From assembly GCF_030064065.1 (NCBI RefSeq), contig NZ_CP125946.1, positions 1,860,001-1,924,000 on the forward strand: DNA of 64,000 bases. Direction: 5' to 3'. Below the pieces are notes generated by a model. The model saw nothing but the letters and a program-made list of their open reading frames with translations. It was not told the DNA's origin and did not search any database. The stretch is from Rothia sp. SD9660Na. GTDB taxonomy: Bacteria; Actinomycetota; Actinomycetes; Actinomycetales; Micrococcaceae. The position numbers and the translations under genes were made by a program. Below, piece by piece: positions 54,680 to 64,000 of this stretch (the stretch's first letter is position 1; every line of letters starts with the position of its first letter).

Positions 54680-54685
54680 TAGCCT
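54680..54685 (+). promoter_or_regulatory. -10 element of purK
   Basis: TAGCCT, exactly 7 nt before the GTG at 54693. This spacing is the reason for preferring that codon over GTG 54687 or ATG 54705. Confidence 0.45.
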
Positions 54686-54692
54686 AGTGAAT

Positions 54693-55886
54693 GTGACTTA
54701 CCCTATGACTGGACCCAAAATTGGTGTTGTAGGTGGCGGTCAGCTGGCGCGCATGATGGCGCCCGCCGCTACCGAGCTTGGCTTCGACCTTCGTATTCTT
54801 GCTGAGAGCGAGGACGTCTGTGCCCGCCGAGCGGTGCCATTCGCGCCGGTGGGTGACTACCGTGATTACGATACGCTGGCAGCTTTTGCCCGTGAGGTTG
54901 ACGTGCTCACCTTCGATCATGAGCATGTGCCCACCGATTTTCTGCAACGTCTGATGGATGAGGGTGTCAATGTGCAGCCCCGCCCCACTGCCCTGGTATA
55001 CGCCCAGGACAAGATTGAGATGCGCAAGGCCGTTGACCGTCTGGGTCTACCCAATCCCCGCTGGGCCGAAGTACGTACCCTGGACGAGCTCCTCGCCTTT
55101 GGCAAGGAGGGCGGCTGGCCTGTTGTTCTGAAGACCCCGCGGGGCGGCTATGACGGTAAGGGCGTGATGGTGCTCGATGATGAGCAGGACGCCCGCGAGA
55201 AGTCAGCGCCCTGGTTTGAGCAGCTGCCGGCCCGCACCGACTTTTCGGCGCTCCTGGTGGAGGAAAAGGTTCCTTTCACCCGCGAGCTCTCTGCCCTGGT
55301 AGCCCGCCGAGATTCAGGGCAGGTGATAGCCTGGCCGGTCGCTGAGTCCATTCAGGTGAACTCGGTCTGCGACGAGGTCATTGCCCCTGCCTCCGGTATC
55401 TCCCCAGAGGTAGCGGAAGCTGCCCAGGCCGCCGCCCTCAAGGTTGCTACCGAACTGGGTGTTACCGGTGTGATGGCCGCCGAGCTCTTTGAGGTTCCCG
55501 GTTCTGAGGCGGGCTTCCTGATTAACGAATTCACCATGCGCCCCCACAACTCCGGCCACTGGACCCAGGACGGCTCCGTTACCAGCCAGTTCGAACAGCA
55601 CCTGCGAGCCGTTGCCAACTACCCGCTAGGAGCCACCGGCATCAAGGGCGAGATCGCCCTGATGAAGAACTTCTTGGGCGGCACCAACGACGATATCTTC
55701 GGCGTCTACCCGCAGCTCATGGAAGACTACCCGGCCGCCAAGGTGCACTACTACGGCAAGGCAGTCAAGCCCGGCCGCAAGATTGGGCACATCAATATGA
55801 CCGGTCCCGCAAATGAGCTAGCGGCCCTCCGCCAGCAGGCTATCGCAGCAGCTTCTCTGCTCACCAACGGCCCCTCCACCCCCTAA
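54693..55886 (+). CDS. purK: N5-carboxyaminoimidazole ribonucleotide synthase
   Basis: 397 aa ATP-grasp enzyme. [13 protein letters not shown] at the N-terminus, [11 protein letters not shown] (ATP loop) and [14 protein letters not shown] (metal/active-site region) are diagnostic. Converts AIR, bicarbonate and ATP to N5-CAIR in purine synthesis. Upstream of purE, its partner. Alternative starts are GTG 54687 and ATG 54705. Confidence 0.94.
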   Translation: MTYPMTGPKIGVVGGGQLARMMAPAATELGFDLRILAESEDVCARRAVPFAPVGDYRDYDTLAAFAREVDVLTFDHEHVPTDFLQRLMDEGVNVQPRPTALVYAQDKIEMRKAVDRLGLPNPRWAEVRTLDELLAFGKEGGWPVVLKTPRGGYDGKGVMVLDDEQDAREKSAPWFEQLPARTDFSALLVEEKVPFTRELSALVARRDSGQVIAWPVAESIQVNSVCDEVIAPASGISPEVAEAAQAAALKVATELGVTGVMAAELFEVPGSEAGFLINEFTMRPHNSGHWTQDGSVTSQFEQHLRAVANYPLGATGIKGEIALMKNFLGGTNDDIFGVYPQLMEDYPAAKVHYYGKAVKPGRKIGHINMTGPANELAALRQQAIAAASLLTNGPSTP

Positions 55887-55957
55887 CTCCGCAGGCCCAG
55901 CCCGGCCCTACCCAGGTGGGGCGGGCGTCCGCACCACCCCTACCTTCAAGGAGCAAG

Positions 55958-56602
55958 ATGACCTCCCCCTACGACTCCAATAACCCCATTGTCGGCATCG
56001 TGATGGGCTCAGACTCAGACTGGCCGGTCATGGAAGCAGCAGCTGAGGTGCTCGAAGAATTTGGTATACCCTACGAGGCAGATGTGGTCTCAGCCCACCG
56101 CATGCCCGAAGACATGATTGCCTACGGGCGTGAAGCAGCAGACCGCGGTATCCGCGTCATCATTGCCGGTGCCGGCGGTGCAGCCCACCTGCCCGGCATG
56201 CTGGCCTCTGTTACCCCCCTGCCCGTGGTCGGTGTGCCGGTCAAGCTCAAGTCCCTCGACGGTATGGATTCGCTCCTGTCGATTGTGCAGATGCCTGCCG
56301 GTGTTCCCGTCGCAACTGTCTCCATCAACGGCGCCCGCAACGCCGGCCTGTTAGCCCTGCGTATGCTCGGGTCAGGGAGTGACGGCTTTGCCCGCCAGGT
56401 ACGGGCCGACCTCGTAGACTTCGCCGCTTCCCTGCGCCAGACCGCCATGGACAAGGGTGCCGCTCTGCGCGCCAAGGTTGAAGACCACAAGGCAGAACTC
56501 GATGGTGAAGGGGCCGCCCCCAGCGCACCCGCACAGTCACTCACCGCCCCTGCCCACAACGACGAGCAAGACGGCCAGCAGAAGACCCCCTACGCTCCCT
56601 AA
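55958..56602 (+). CDS. purE: N5-carboxyaminoimidazole ribonucleotide mutase
   Basis: 214 aa. [20 protein letters not shown] and [12 protein letters not shown] are the class I PurE active-site motifs. Core enzyme is ~165 aa; the extra C-terminal ~45 residues are Ala/Pro-rich and probably disordered. AAGGAG upstream of the ATG. Follows purK by 71 nt. Confidence 0.94.
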   Translation: MTSPYDSNNPIVGIVMGSDSDWPVMEAAAEVLEEFGIPYEADVVSAHRMPEDMIAYGREAADRGIRVIIAGAGGAAHLPGMLASVTPLPVVGVPVKLKSLDGMDSLLSIVQMPAGVPVATVSINGARNAGLLALRMLGSGSDGFARQVRADLVDFAASLRQTAMDKGAALRAKVEDHKAELDGEGAAPSAPAQSLTAPAHNDEQDGQQKTPYAP

Positions 56603-56682
56603 CCCGATACCGGGCGCTCCGGCCTGCCCCCCCTTCGGCAAGTTCAGGAAGAGCACCCCGGGAGCACCCAGCTTCTTTCAGT

Positions 56683-56731
56683 AGTGTGGTTGAGTAGATT
56701 TCAAGCTACTCAACCACACTCGGTTATTTTT
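56683..56731 (+). terminator. Terminator of purK-purE
   Basis: Perfect 15-bp stem (56683-56697 with 56706-56720), followed by TTATTTTT. Confidence 0.92.
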
Positions 56732-56761
56732 CAGGCCCCACCACACCAGGGAGGCAAACAC

Positions 56762-58327
56762 ATGTCCGGTGAGCGCAAGCGCCCACGCTCCGCAACCCCT
56801 ATCACGGGTATCAGGGGGCGAGGCCAGCACCTGGTAGACCCCACCTACACCGACCCTCTGCGGCACCCCGAAGCGGCGTCGGCCTCCGTCCGTACCCGCC
56901 GGGCCTGGCTCCTACTCCTGCTCACCCTCTTCCTCCCGGGCTCTGCCCAGCTACTCACCGGGCAGAAAACCCTGGGCCGTCGAGCCCTGAAGGTTACCTT
57001 TACCGTCTGGGGCCTTGTGCTAGCTCTGCTGCTACTCTGGACGCTCCGCCGCACCCTGGTGCTTTCCCTGGTCACCAATACCTGGGTGCTGCTACTTGTA
57101 GCAGCAGCTCTGTTGGGCCTAGCTATTGGCTGGGTCTATCTCTTCCTAGCAACCCTGCGCGCCATTCGGCCGGGCCTGCTCGAAGGCCGCTCTAAGCCCC
57201 TGGTTACCCTGGCCCTGGTCGCCTGCATCGCCCTCACCGGCGGCGGGCTAGGCTACGCCGCCTACATCACCTGGGTAGGGCGCGGGGCCCTCGGCAACAT
57301 CTTCGCAGGTGGCACCCCCATCAAGGAACAGGACGGCCGCTACAATATCCTGCTCATGGGCGGGGACGCCGGCGCCGACCGCGTAGGCCGCCGCCCCGAC
57401 TCCATGACCGTGGTCTCCATCGACGCCACCACCGGCCAAGCCATCACCATCTCAGTACCCCGCAACCTACAAAACGCCATCTTCGAAGACGGCTCCCCCC
57501 TCTGGGAGGTTTATCCCGAGGGCTTCAACTGCGGCGACGAGTGCATCCTCAACGCCCTCTACCCCACCGTCACCGCCGACTACGCTGACCTCTACCCCGG
57601 GGCAGATGACCCCGGTGCTGAAGCCACCATGGACGCTGTCTCCGGCGTCCTCGGTATCACCGTTGAGAACTACATCCTCATTGATATGTCGGGCTTTGAG
57701 CAGCTCATCGACGCTCTAGGCGGCATCACCATTGACGTAGGCGGCTACGTACCCATCGGCGGTGGAACCAACGAAATCACCGGCCTACCCAACCCCATCG
57801 ACGGCTACATCGAACCCGGCCTGCAGCACCTCGACGGCTTCCACGCCCTCTGGTACGCCCGCTCCCGCGAAGGGGCCTCCGACTACGACCGCCAGGCCCG
57901 ACAGCGCTGCGTACAGGCAGCCATGCTCAAGCAGCTCGACCCCGCCAACGTACTCACCAAGTTCGCAGACATCACCGCCGCCGGCGAACAGGTCATCGAA
58001 ACCAACATCCCCCAAAACGGCCTGGCAGCCCTGGGTGATGTCGCCCTCAAGTCCAAGAACTACGACCTGATTCAGTTCGCAGCAGGTCCCCCCTACTTCG
58101 ACACCCTCTTCCCCACCTACCCCGACTTCGACCAGCTCCATACCGCGGTACAGCAGGTCATTGCCGACTCAGCCTCAGGCATCCAGCCCACCGCCGCAAC
58201 CGAAGCTGCCGCAGCTACCGGCTCGACCGCGTCCGCCCCCTCAGGGCTCGACGTCATCGAAACCGCCGCCTACCGCGCACAACTCACCTCAGAGCTCAGC
58301 GAGAACGGCACCTGCTCCGTCCCCTAG
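56762..58327 (+). CDS. LytR-CpsA-Psr (LCP) family wall-polymer ligase
   Basis: 521 aa. Basic N-terminal ~50 residues, then four hydrophobic segments (to ~residue 165) and an extracellular LCP domain: NILLMGGDAGADRVGRRPDSM with the diphosphate-binding Arg/Asp, ISVPRNL, YILIDMSGFEQLIDALGGI and WYARSREGASDYDRQARQR. LCP enzymes attach lipid-linked polymers to peptidoglycan, so this is a candidate for anchoring either polymer made in this window. Start at 56762 follows GGGAGG; upstream codons in frame lie in the terminator. The usual single N-terminal helix is replaced by several. Confidence 0.92.
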   Translation: MSGERKRPRSATPITGIRGRGQHLVDPTYTDPLRHPEAASASVRTRRAWLLLLLTLFLPGSAQLLTGQKTLGRRALKVTFTVWGLVLALLLLWTLRRTLVLSLVTNTWVLLLVAAALLGLAIGWVYLFLATLRAIRPGLLEGRSKPLVTLALVACIALTGGGLGYAAYITWVGRGALGNIFAGGTPIKEQDGRYNILLMGGDAGADRVGRRPDSMTVVSIDATTGQAITISVPRNLQNAIFEDGSPLWEVYPEGFNCGDECILNALYPTVTADYADLYPGADDPGAEATMDAVSGVLGITVENYILIDMSGFEQLIDALGGITIDVGGYVPIGGGTNEITGLPNPIDGYIEPGLQHLDGFHALWYARSREGASDYDRQARQRCVQAAMLKQLDPANVLTKFADITAAGEQVIETNIPQNGLAALGDVALKSKNYDLIQFAAGPPYFDTLFPTYPDFDQLHTAVQQVIADSASGIQPTAATEAAAATGSTASAPSGLDVIETAAYRAQLTSELSENGTCSVP

Positions 58328-58350
58328 AGCCACGATAAGCGGCGAGACGG

Positions 58351-58356
58351 TAAGCT
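58351..58356 (+). promoter_or_regulatory. -10 element of the Fem transferase gene
   Basis: TAAGCT, exactly 7 nt before the ATG at 58364. Confidence 0.45.
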
Positions 58357-58363
58357 GGTGCTC

Positions 58364-59383
58364 ATGAGTACAATTCTGCAGTCAGATATTTGGGCAAAGC
58401 TCCAGGAAGCCAATGGTCACCGGGTCTTCCGTGGACAAGGTGAGGGCTGGCGCTACATGGCCACCCTCGAAGGCGGCTCAACCGGTCGCTACCTCTACGC
58501 CCCCTACGGGCCCGAAGCCGACAGCGCTGCCGCTTTCGATGCAGCTATCGCCGATATGAAGCGTGTAGCAGCAGAGAACAAGTGCTGGTTTATTCGTGTC
58601 GAGCCCACCAATAGCGCCATCTGGGAACCTCAGAGCGGTGAAGCCTTCCTCGCAGCCCGCGGGTTTACCCTTTCACCGCGCCAGGTACAGCCTGGCCACA
58701 CCCAAATCATCGACCTAACGCTGACCGAAGAAGAGCTACTCAAAAACATCGGCTCAAGCAACCGCAACCTGCACCGCAACATCCACAAAAAAGGCGTAAC
58801 CTTCGAAAAATCCCAGGACCCCGCAGATATTAAAATTCTGCTCAAGTACCTCGACGAAACCGCCGGTCGAGCAGGCTTCAACCGCCAGCAGGACGACTAC
58901 CTCACCCGCGTCGCCCAGGTCCTCATGCCCGCCGACGCCGCCACCCTCTTCATCGCCAAGGTAGACGGCGAGCCCATCGGCGCCTCCCTCATCTACGATT
59001 CAGACGACACCCGCGTCTACGCCCACACCGCTACCTCCTATGAGCACCGCAAACTCAAGGTCGGCAACCCCCTGCTCTCCACCATCATCCTGGACGCCAA
59101 AGAAAAGGGCCTAACCTACATGGACCTCTTCGGCATCGCCCCCAACGACGACCCCAACCACGAATGGGCTGGCTTCACCAAGTTCAAGAAGTCCTTCGGC
59201 GGCACCTCGGTAGCCTACCCCGGCACCTGGGACCTACCCGTCTCAACCGCTGGCTACAAGGCCTACCAGGGCATCCGCGCAGGACGCGAAGCCCTAGCCC
59301 AGGGCAAAAAGTTCGCCACCGGCACCCTGCTTCCCAAGGCCAAGGACGCCGTCGGTAAGGTTCGCGCGCGTATCGGTAAGTAA
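58364..59383 (+). CDS. FemAB/FemX-type peptidoglycan bridge aminoacyltransferase
   Basis: 339 aa, two GNAT-like subdomains. FRGQGEGWRYMA near the N-terminus, SSNRNLHRNIHKKGVTFEKS and a C-terminal MDLFGIAPNDDPNHEWAGFTKFKKSFGG match Fem transferases, which use aminoacyl-tRNA to build the interpeptide bridge on lipid II. ATG 58364 is preferred over GTG 58358 because of the 7-nt spacing from TAAGCT. A 20-bp inverted repeat follows. Confidence 0.9.
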   Translation: MSTILQSDIWAKLQEANGHRVFRGQGEGWRYMATLEGGSTGRYLYAPYGPEADSAAAFDAAIADMKRVAAENKCWFIRVEPTNSAIWEPQSGEAFLAARGFTLSPRQVQPGHTQIIDLTLTEEELLKNIGSSNRNLHRNIHKKGVTFEKSQDPADIKILLKYLDETAGRAGFNRQQDDYLTRVAQVLMPADAATLFIAKVDGEPIGASLIYDSDDTRVYAHTATSYEHRKLKVGNPLLSTIILDAKEKGLTYMDLFGIAPNDDPNHEWAGFTKFKKSFGGTSVAYPGTWDLPVSTAGYKAYQGIRAGREALAQGKKFATGTLLPKAKDAVGKVRARIGK

Positions 59384-59496
59384 AAGATTGAGCAGGTCTT
59401 CCCTGCACTGACTAACCTTCTTGGGCTCGCGCTGGGCGCTCGCCCAATTCATGCCAGCCCCAGCCAGTCGGCTTTCGGGAAGACCTGCTCAATCTT
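59384..59496. terminator. Large bidirectional stem-loop
   Basis: Perfect 20-bp inverted repeat (59384-59403 with 59477-59496) around a 73-nt loop that has its own TTGGGC/GCCCAA stem. It starts right after the Fem gene stop codon and lies before the convergent glpX gene. Longer and more complex than a normal terminator. Confidence 0.65.
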
Positions 59497-59528
59497 CTAG
59501 TATTCGAACCTACATCTGCTCTAGAGTT

Positions 59529-60524
59529 CTAACGGTTCATGGTTCCGGCGATCATTGCCGAGTAGCGGGAGAGCTTGTGCTCGGCCTCGATCAGGCGCAC
59601 GGTGCCTGACTTAGAGCGCATGACCAGGGACTGGGTCGTGACGGTGTCGCGGCCATAACGCACACCGCGCAGCAGCTTACCGTCGGTAATGCCGGTTGCG
59701 GCGAAGAAACAGTTATCGGTGGTGACCAGTTCGTCAGTGGTCAGTACTGCATCGAGGTCGTGACCGGCGTCCAGCGCCTTCTGGCGTTCAGCGTCATCGA
59801 TGGGGGCCAGGCGGCCCTGGATAATACCACCGGTGGCCTTGATAGCGCAGGCAGCCACAATACCTTCGGGGGTGCCGCCGGTGCCCATCATCAGATCCAC
59901 GCCGGTGCCCTCGCGGCAGGCTGCGATAGCGCCAGCCACATCGCCATCGAGAATCATGCGGGTACGGGCGCCGGTAGCACGGATCTCTTCAACCAGCTTG
60001 GCGTGACGGGGGCGGTCTAACACACAGACGGTGAGCTGACTGATGCTAGTGCCCTTTGCCTTAGCCACCAGGTGCAGGTTCTGCTTAACGGGAAGGCGCA
60101 GATCAACCATATCGGCCGCATCAGGACCGGTAACCAGCTTCTCCATGTAGAAGACAGCGGAGGGGTCAAACATGGTGCCGCCTTCAGCTACCGCAATAAC
60201 TGAGAGCGCGTTATCCATGCCCAGGGCGGTCAGGCGGGTACCGTCAATCGGGTCAACAGCAACATCAAACTTAGCGCCTGAGCCGTCGCCCACCTGCTCC
60301 CCGTTGAAAAGCATGGGGGCCTCGTCCTTCTCGCCCTCGCCAATCACCACGGTGCCATTGAAGTGAACAGTCTTGAGGCGAGCGCGCATGGCATCGACAG
60401 CAGCACCATCGGCCATATTCTTATCGCCTGCACCCACCAGCGGGCCCGAGGCAATAGCAGCAGCCTCGGTTGCGCGCACCAGTTCCAGCGCCAGGTTACG
60501 ATCTTCGTTACTTACGTTTGACAT
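59529..60524 (-). CDS. glpX: Class II fructose-1,6-bisphosphatase
   Basis: 331 aa. [31 protein letters not shown] and [13 protein letters not shown] carry the metal and substrate sites; [13 protein letters not shown] is the GlpX hallmark. Main gluconeogenic FBPase of Actinobacteria. GAAGGTGAG precedes the ATG. Divergent from the DUF4245 gene. Confidence 0.95.
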   Translation of the reverse strand: MSNVSNEDRNLALELVRATEAAAIASGPLVGAGDKNMADGAAVDAMRARLKTVHFNGTVVIGEGEKDEAPMLFNGEQVGDGSGAKFDVAVDPIDGTRLTALGMDNALSVIAVAEGGTMFDPSAVFYMEKLVTGPDAADMVDLRLPVKQNLHLVAKAKGTSISQLTVCVLDRPRHAKLVEEIRATGARTRMILDGDVAGAIAACREGTGVDLMMGTGGTPEGIVAACAIKATGGIIQGRLAPIDDAERQKALDAGHDLDAVLTTDELVTTDNCFFAATGITDGKLLRGVRYGRDTVTTQSLVMRSKSGTVRLIEAEHKLSRYSAMIAGTMNR

Positions 60525-60699
60525 GACTCACCTTCGAGTAGCTTCTAACAGTGCCAGCTGGCTCCCTGCGCGGGGCGCTCAGCCTCCACACTCTAGACTA
60601 CTCGCTTCCCCGCCGTGTTACGGGCCGGTGCGCCCCTACTTGACACAGATGACGCCGGTAATTCTCGCTCGCAAGTGGCATAGGGCGCCCCCTTTAGAC

Positions 60700-60705
60700 C
60701 AGAAT
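60700..60705 (+). promoter_or_regulatory. -10-like element of the DUF4245 gene
   Basis: CAGAAT, 7 nt before the GTG at 60713; no Shine-Dalgarno. Confidence 0.35.
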
Positions 60706-60712
60706 AGAAGGC

Positions 60713-61408
60713 GTGACTTCATCGACTAACCCCAGCAACCAGCCCCTGCCCCAGGCGTCCGCACCTGGAACCCAGGCCCCGGACGCCACCGAGCAGGTAG
60801 TCCCACAAATTACCGAAAAGCAGGCTGCCCGCATCAATGCGCCCGCCCGCAATATGGTGATTTCGATGATCGTCATGGTGCTCCTGCTGCTGCCGGTGAT
60901 CTGGCTGATGCCGCAGCCCAACAAAAACCCCTACCGACCCACCGTTGACCTCCCTGTGATTGCCTACGAGGCCAGCGCCCAGGCAGGCTACCCGGTTGCA
61001 GCCGCCGAACAGGAAGGCTGGCACTACAACTACGCCCGCTGGAACACCGGTCAGGCGGACGGCATCAACTACTGGTCAACCGGCCAAGTCACCCCCTCCA
61101 ACGAATTTATCGAGCTCATTCAGGCCACCAACACCAACCCCACCTGGGTTGCCCAGACCGTAGGGCAGGCTGTACCCGAAGCTACGGTGCAGGCCGGGGG
61201 CGTGGACTGGGACGTGCGCTCTCTCGTGGACGCTGACGACAAGAGCAAGGTCACCACTTTCTACATCGGCGAGGTGGACGGCACCACCGTCATCCTCAAG
61301 GGTGAAGCCGAGGCAGCTGAGTTCCAGGCCCTGGCTGAGGCTACTGTCGCCTACATGGCAGCTCCCTCTTCCACCGCTTCCCCCACCCCCTCAAGCGGAA
61401 TCCAGTAA
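60713..61408 (+). CDS. DUF4245 family membrane-anchored protein
   Basis: 231 aa. A Pro/Gln-rich cytoplasmic N-terminus (~45 aa), one helix (MVISMIVMVLLLLPVIWLM) and an extracytoplasmic domain with WHYNYARWNTGQADGINYW and NPTWVAQTVGQA. Actinobacterial family of unknown function, normally next to glpX and fumC as here. Confidence 0.87.
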   Translation: MTSSTNPSNQPLPQASAPGTQAPDATEQVVPQITEKQAARINAPARNMVISMIVMVLLLLPVIWLMPQPNKNPYRPTVDLPVIAYEASAQAGYPVAAAEQEGWHYNYARWNTGQADGINYWSTGQVTPSNEFIELIQATNTNPTWVAQTVGQAVPEATVQAGGVDWDVRSLVDADDKSKVTTFYIGEVDGTTVILKGEAEAAEFQALAEATVAYMAAPSSTASPTPSSGIQ

Positions 61409-61511
61409 GCCGCCCACCGGCGTCCTTTCAAAAATGTAATTCACCTTACACAGGTCTTGGGGCTGGCAGGTTGCTAGGTTAGACCTAAGCCACTGCGAAA
61501 GGACGTCAGCT

Positions 61512-62135
61512 ATGACCGCTATCGAAACCCCCGTCCAGGCATGGGAACGCCTTGTTGAAGGCAATGCCCGCTTTGTGGAGGGCAACCGCTCCCACCCCCA
61601 TCAGGACGCCGCCCGTCGTGCTGAACTCGTAGCTGGCCAGCACCCCTTCGCCGCCATTTTCGGTTGTGGCGACTCCCGTCTGGCAGCAGAAATTATTTTC
61701 GACCTCGGCCTAGGCGATGCCTTTGTGGTACGTACGGCGGGGCAGGTGCTGGACGACGCAGTCCTCGGCTCCCTGGAATACGCCAGCGGTGAGCTCAAGA
61801 CCCCGCTGATTATGGTGTTGGGCCATGACTCCTGTGGCGCGATTACGGCTACCCAGAAGGCCCTGGTGGAGGGTGAAATGCCCGGCGGGTTTATCCGTAA
61901 CCTGGTGGAGGGTATTTTGCCGTCGGTGATTTCCCCGGCCCTGCCCGAGGGGGCCACTATCAACGATATGGTGGTGGAGCATACCCGTCAGACTGCGGCC
62001 CGTATTGCTGAGCAGTCCGGGATTATCCGTGAAGGTATCGAGGACGGCTCCCTGGCCGTCATTGGCGTCTTCTACCACCTGGCCGACGGCAAGGCCGACC
62101 TGGTCTACTCATCCTCACCACTGATTACTATCTAG
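61512..62135 (+). CDS. Beta-class carbonic anhydrase
   Basis: 207 aa. Zinc ligands Cys52, His105 and Cys108 with the Asp54-Arg56 dyad ([15 protein letters not shown]). Interconverts CO2 and bicarbonate in the cytoplasm. GAAAGGA before the ATG. Sits between the DUF4245 and fumC genes. Confidence 0.94.
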   Translation: MTAIETPVQAWERLVEGNARFVEGNRSHPHQDAARRAELVAGQHPFAAIFGCGDSRLAAEIIFDLGLGDAFVVRTAGQVLDDAVLGSLEYASGELKTPLIMVLGHDSCGAITATQKALVEGEMPGGFIRNLVEGILPSVISPALPEGATINDMVVEHTRQTAARIAEQSGIIREGIEDGSLAVIGVFYHLADGKADLVYSSSPLITI

Positions 62136-62226
62136 AATCTTCAGCCGGGCTGTACTCCACATTCGGCGCAGAGCCTGCTCTTGCGTCATTTTTACGACGG
62201 GTGCGACAGCCGTCACGGCGGCGTAT

Positions 62227-62232
62227 TAGACT
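62227..62232 (+). promoter_or_regulatory. -10 element of fumC
   Basis: TAGACT, exactly 7 nt before the ATG at 62240, with GCGACA 18 nt upstream (62203-62208). Same TAGACTAGG context as rsmA. Confidence 0.5.
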
Positions 62233-62239
62233 AGGCAGT

Positions 62240-63646
62240 ATGGCTGAAAACACTGAATACCGCATTGAACACGACACCATGGGTGAGGTCCGCGTACCCG
62301 TAGACGCCCTCTACCGCGCCCAGACCCAGCGTGCCGTTGAAAACTTCCCCATCTCAGGCCAGACACTGGAGTCTGCCCACATCCGCGCCCTCGCCCTCAT
62401 CAAGAAGGCCGCCGCCAGCGCCAACGAAGAGCTCGGCGTCCTGGACTCAACCCGTGCCCAGGCGATCCGCGACGCAGCAGACCTCGTTGCCGCCGGTGAC
62501 TACGATGAGCACTTCCCCATCGACGTCTTCCAGACCGGCTCCGGCACCTCCTCCAACATGAACACCAACGAGGTGCTGGCAACCCTGGCCAACAAGGCCC
62601 TGGAGGGTCAGGACGTCGAGGTCCACCCCAACGACCACGTGAACGCCTCCCAGTCCTCCAACGACGTCTTCCCCACCTCCGTGCATGTGGCTGCCACCGA
62701 GGCCCTGCTCAAGGACCTGGTCCCTGCCCTGGAATACCTGGCCGATTCCCTGGAGCGCAAGGCTGTGGAGTTCAAGGACGTCGTCAAGTCCGGCCGCACC
62801 CACCTGATGGACGCCACCCCCGTGACCCTGGGCCAGGAGTTCTCCGGCTACGCAGCCCAGGTGCGCTACGGTGTTGAGCGTATCCACGCTTCCCTACCGC
62901 GCGTCGCCGAGGTTCCCCTGGGCGGCACCGCCGTGGGCACCGGCATCAACACCCCCGACGGCTTCTCCGCCCGCGTCATTGAGCTGCTGGCTGAAGAAAC
63001 CGGCCTGCCCCTGACCGAGGCCCGCAACCACTTTGAGGCCCAGGCCAACCGTGACGGCCTGATCGAGGCCTCCGGCCAGCTGCGCAATATCGCCTACTCC
63101 TTCATGAAGATCAACAATGATATTCGCTGGATGGGCTCAGGCCCCAACACCGGCCTGGGTGAGCTGCACATTCCCGACCTGCAGCCCGGTTCCTCCATCA
63201 TGCCCGGTAAGGTCAACCCCGTCATCTGTGAAGCAGCCATTATGGTCTGCGCCCAGGTTATCGGTAACGACACCACCATCGCCCTGTCCTCCACCAACGG
63301 TGCCTTCGAGCTGAACGTGGGTATCCCGGTCATGGCCGCCAACTTGCTGCAGTCCATCCGCCTGCTGGCCAACACCTCTCGCGTGATGGCCGACAAGATG
63401 ATTGACGGCCTGGAAGCCAACGTGGAGCGTGCCCGCTTCCTGGCTGAGGCCTCCCCCTCAACCGTGACCCCCATGAACAAGCTGATTGGCTACGAGGCAG
63501 CGGCCAAGATCGCCAAGTACTCGGTGGCTAACAAGACCACCGTGCGCGAGGCCGTCATCGCCCTGGGTTATGTTGAGCGCGGCGAGGTCACTGAGGCCCA
63601 GCTCGACGAGGCCCTGGACGTCACCAAGATGCTGGGTAACTTCTAA
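62240..63646 (+). CDS. fumC: Fumarate hydratase class II
   Basis: 468 aa, normal length. [13 protein letters not shown] is the fumarase/aspartase signature; [14 protein letters not shown] and [17 protein letters not shown] contain substrate and catalytic residues. TCA-cycle enzyme. Start at 62240 (MAENTEY) fits the family and the 7-nt -10 spacing; an upstream in-frame start at 62201 is rejected. Confidence 0.95.
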   Translation: MAENTEYRIEHDTMGEVRVPVDALYRAQTQRAVENFPISGQTLESAHIRALALIKKAAASANEELGVLDSTRAQAIRDAADLVAAGDYDEHFPIDVFQTGSGTSSNMNTNEVLATLANKALEGQDVEVHPNDHVNASQSSNDVFPTSVHVAATEALLKDLVPALEYLADSLERKAVEFKDVVKSGRTHLMDATPVTLGQEFSGYAAQVRYGVERIHASLPRVAEVPLGGTAVGTGINTPDGFSARVIELLAEETGLPLTEARNHFEAQANRDGLIEASGQLRNIAYSFMKINNDIRWMGSGPNTGLGELHIPDLQPGSSIMPGKVNPVICEAAIMVCAQVIGNDTTIALSSTNGAFELNVGIPVMAANLLQSIRLLANTSRVMADKMIDGLEANVERARFLAEASPSTVTPMNKLIGYEAAAKIAKYSVANKTTVREAVIALGYVERGEVTEAQLDEALDVTKMLGNF

Positions 63647-63685
63647 ACATACCGAGCGAAGGACGCTCTGGTCGTCCGAGCCTAC

Positions 63686-63723
63686 AAGGGCGGGCTTCCC
63701 TCTACGGGAAGCCCGCCCTTTGT
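63686..63723 (+). terminator. Terminator of fumC
   Basis: Perfect 15-bp stem (63686-63700 with 63706-63720) with 5-nt loop and a short T run. The gap to 63849 shows nothing else certain. Confidence 0.92.
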
Positions 63724-63849
63724 GTGCCTCTCTTGTGAACTAGCGCTCAGGGGCACGTGACCACATAGATAGTCCAAGAATAAACAAAAGCTAGACCAAA
63801 AGGAGTAGACTAAGAAAAGTAAGGGTACAGATTATTGAAAGGTTGCCCC

Positions 63850-64000
63850 GTGAAACTCGCTGATCAACTCATCCAGCAACTCATAGACGCCGGCGTAGAA
63901 CGTATCTACGGTGTCGTAGGAGACTCCCTTAACCCCATCGTCGATGCAGTCCGTGCCAGCGGTGGATCTACCAAGGGCGGCATCGACTGGATTCACGTAC
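63850..64000 (+). CDS. Pyruvate oxidase/thiamine-diphosphate enzyme, 3' end outside window
   Basis: 50 codons visible from a GTG with AAAGG 8 nt upstream. The start LADQLIQQLIDAGVERIYGV followed by VGDSLNPIVDAVR is the N-terminal Pyr-domain of PoxB-type pyruvate:quinone oxidoreductases. Too short to exclude other ThDP enzymes, but the GDSLNP stretch favours PoxB. Confidence 0.8.
   Translation, partial: MKLADQLIQQLIDAGVERIYGVVGDSLNPIVDAVRASGGSTKGGIDWIHV

Overview
The window reads as chromosome of a moderately high-GC actinobacterium of the family Micrococcaceae; Rothia is my best guess. The support is a set of actinobacterial marker families: a WhiB regulator beside a DUF3499 protein, TIGR03089, DUF4245, DUF2505, an LCP ligase, SufU, a GT39 protein mannosyltransferase and GT87. 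Gene order around tatD-rsmA-ispE-ABC-F-tRNA-Gln-glmU-prs and rplY-pth is also typical. The genus is an inference; no rRNA gene is present to settle it. No insertion sequence, phage or CRISPR array was seen.

Layout. 1-2263 is the 3' part of a secreted beta-propeller/FN3/Pro-Thr-rich surface protein. 2578-9349 (+) is a compact glycopolymer operon: CDP-alcohol phosphotransferase, GT2, Wzy-like polymerase, Wzx-like flippase, Wzz-like protein with a dead kinase domain, and an Alg14/Alg13-type split transferase. 9439-14002 holds a DUF2505 protein, a TagD-like cytidylyltransferase, sufU, sufS, pth and rplY. 14256-17609 holds the whole dTDP-L-rhamnose pathway (rmlCD fusion, rmlB, divergent rmlA). 17715-20418 (+) holds a Wzz/BY-kinase and an unusual nucleotidyltransferase-PqqD pair. 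20468-36186 (-) is a second polysaccharide locus: flippase, polymerase, at least five glycosyltransferases, two acyltransferases, an SDR, and a nonulosonic (sialic-type) acid module (NeuA, a four-domain NeuB fusion, and a candidate transferase).

The second locus lies between prs (36262) and rplY (14002), genes that are normally close in Actinobacteria, so it looks like a variable cassette in a conserved housekeeping block. glmU supplies UDP-GlcNAc and the rml genes supply dTDP-rhamnose. The BY-kinase (17715) and the low-molecular-weight tyrosine phosphatase (38979) lie on either side of the cassette.

38790-46670 is housekeeping: tRNA-Gln, ABC-F, ispE, rsmA, tatD and rsmI, with a GT87 mannosyltransferase inserted. 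46704-47972 holds a winged-helix/PD-(D/E)XK nuclease-like gene bracketed by a perfect 21-nt inverted repeat and six copies of one heptamer. 48019-64000 covers protein O-mannosylation, an L,D-transpeptidase, WhiB, purK-purE, an LCP polymer ligase, a Fem transferase, glpX, a carbonic anhydrase, fumC and the start of a pyruvate oxidase-type gene.

Many genes without a ribosome binding site have a -10-like hexamer 6-7 nt before the start codon, which suggests leaderless transcription and was used to choose several starts. The best candidates for something new are the orphan NTase-PqqD pair, the nonulosonate module with its unassigned transferase, and the repeat-bracketed nuclease gene.
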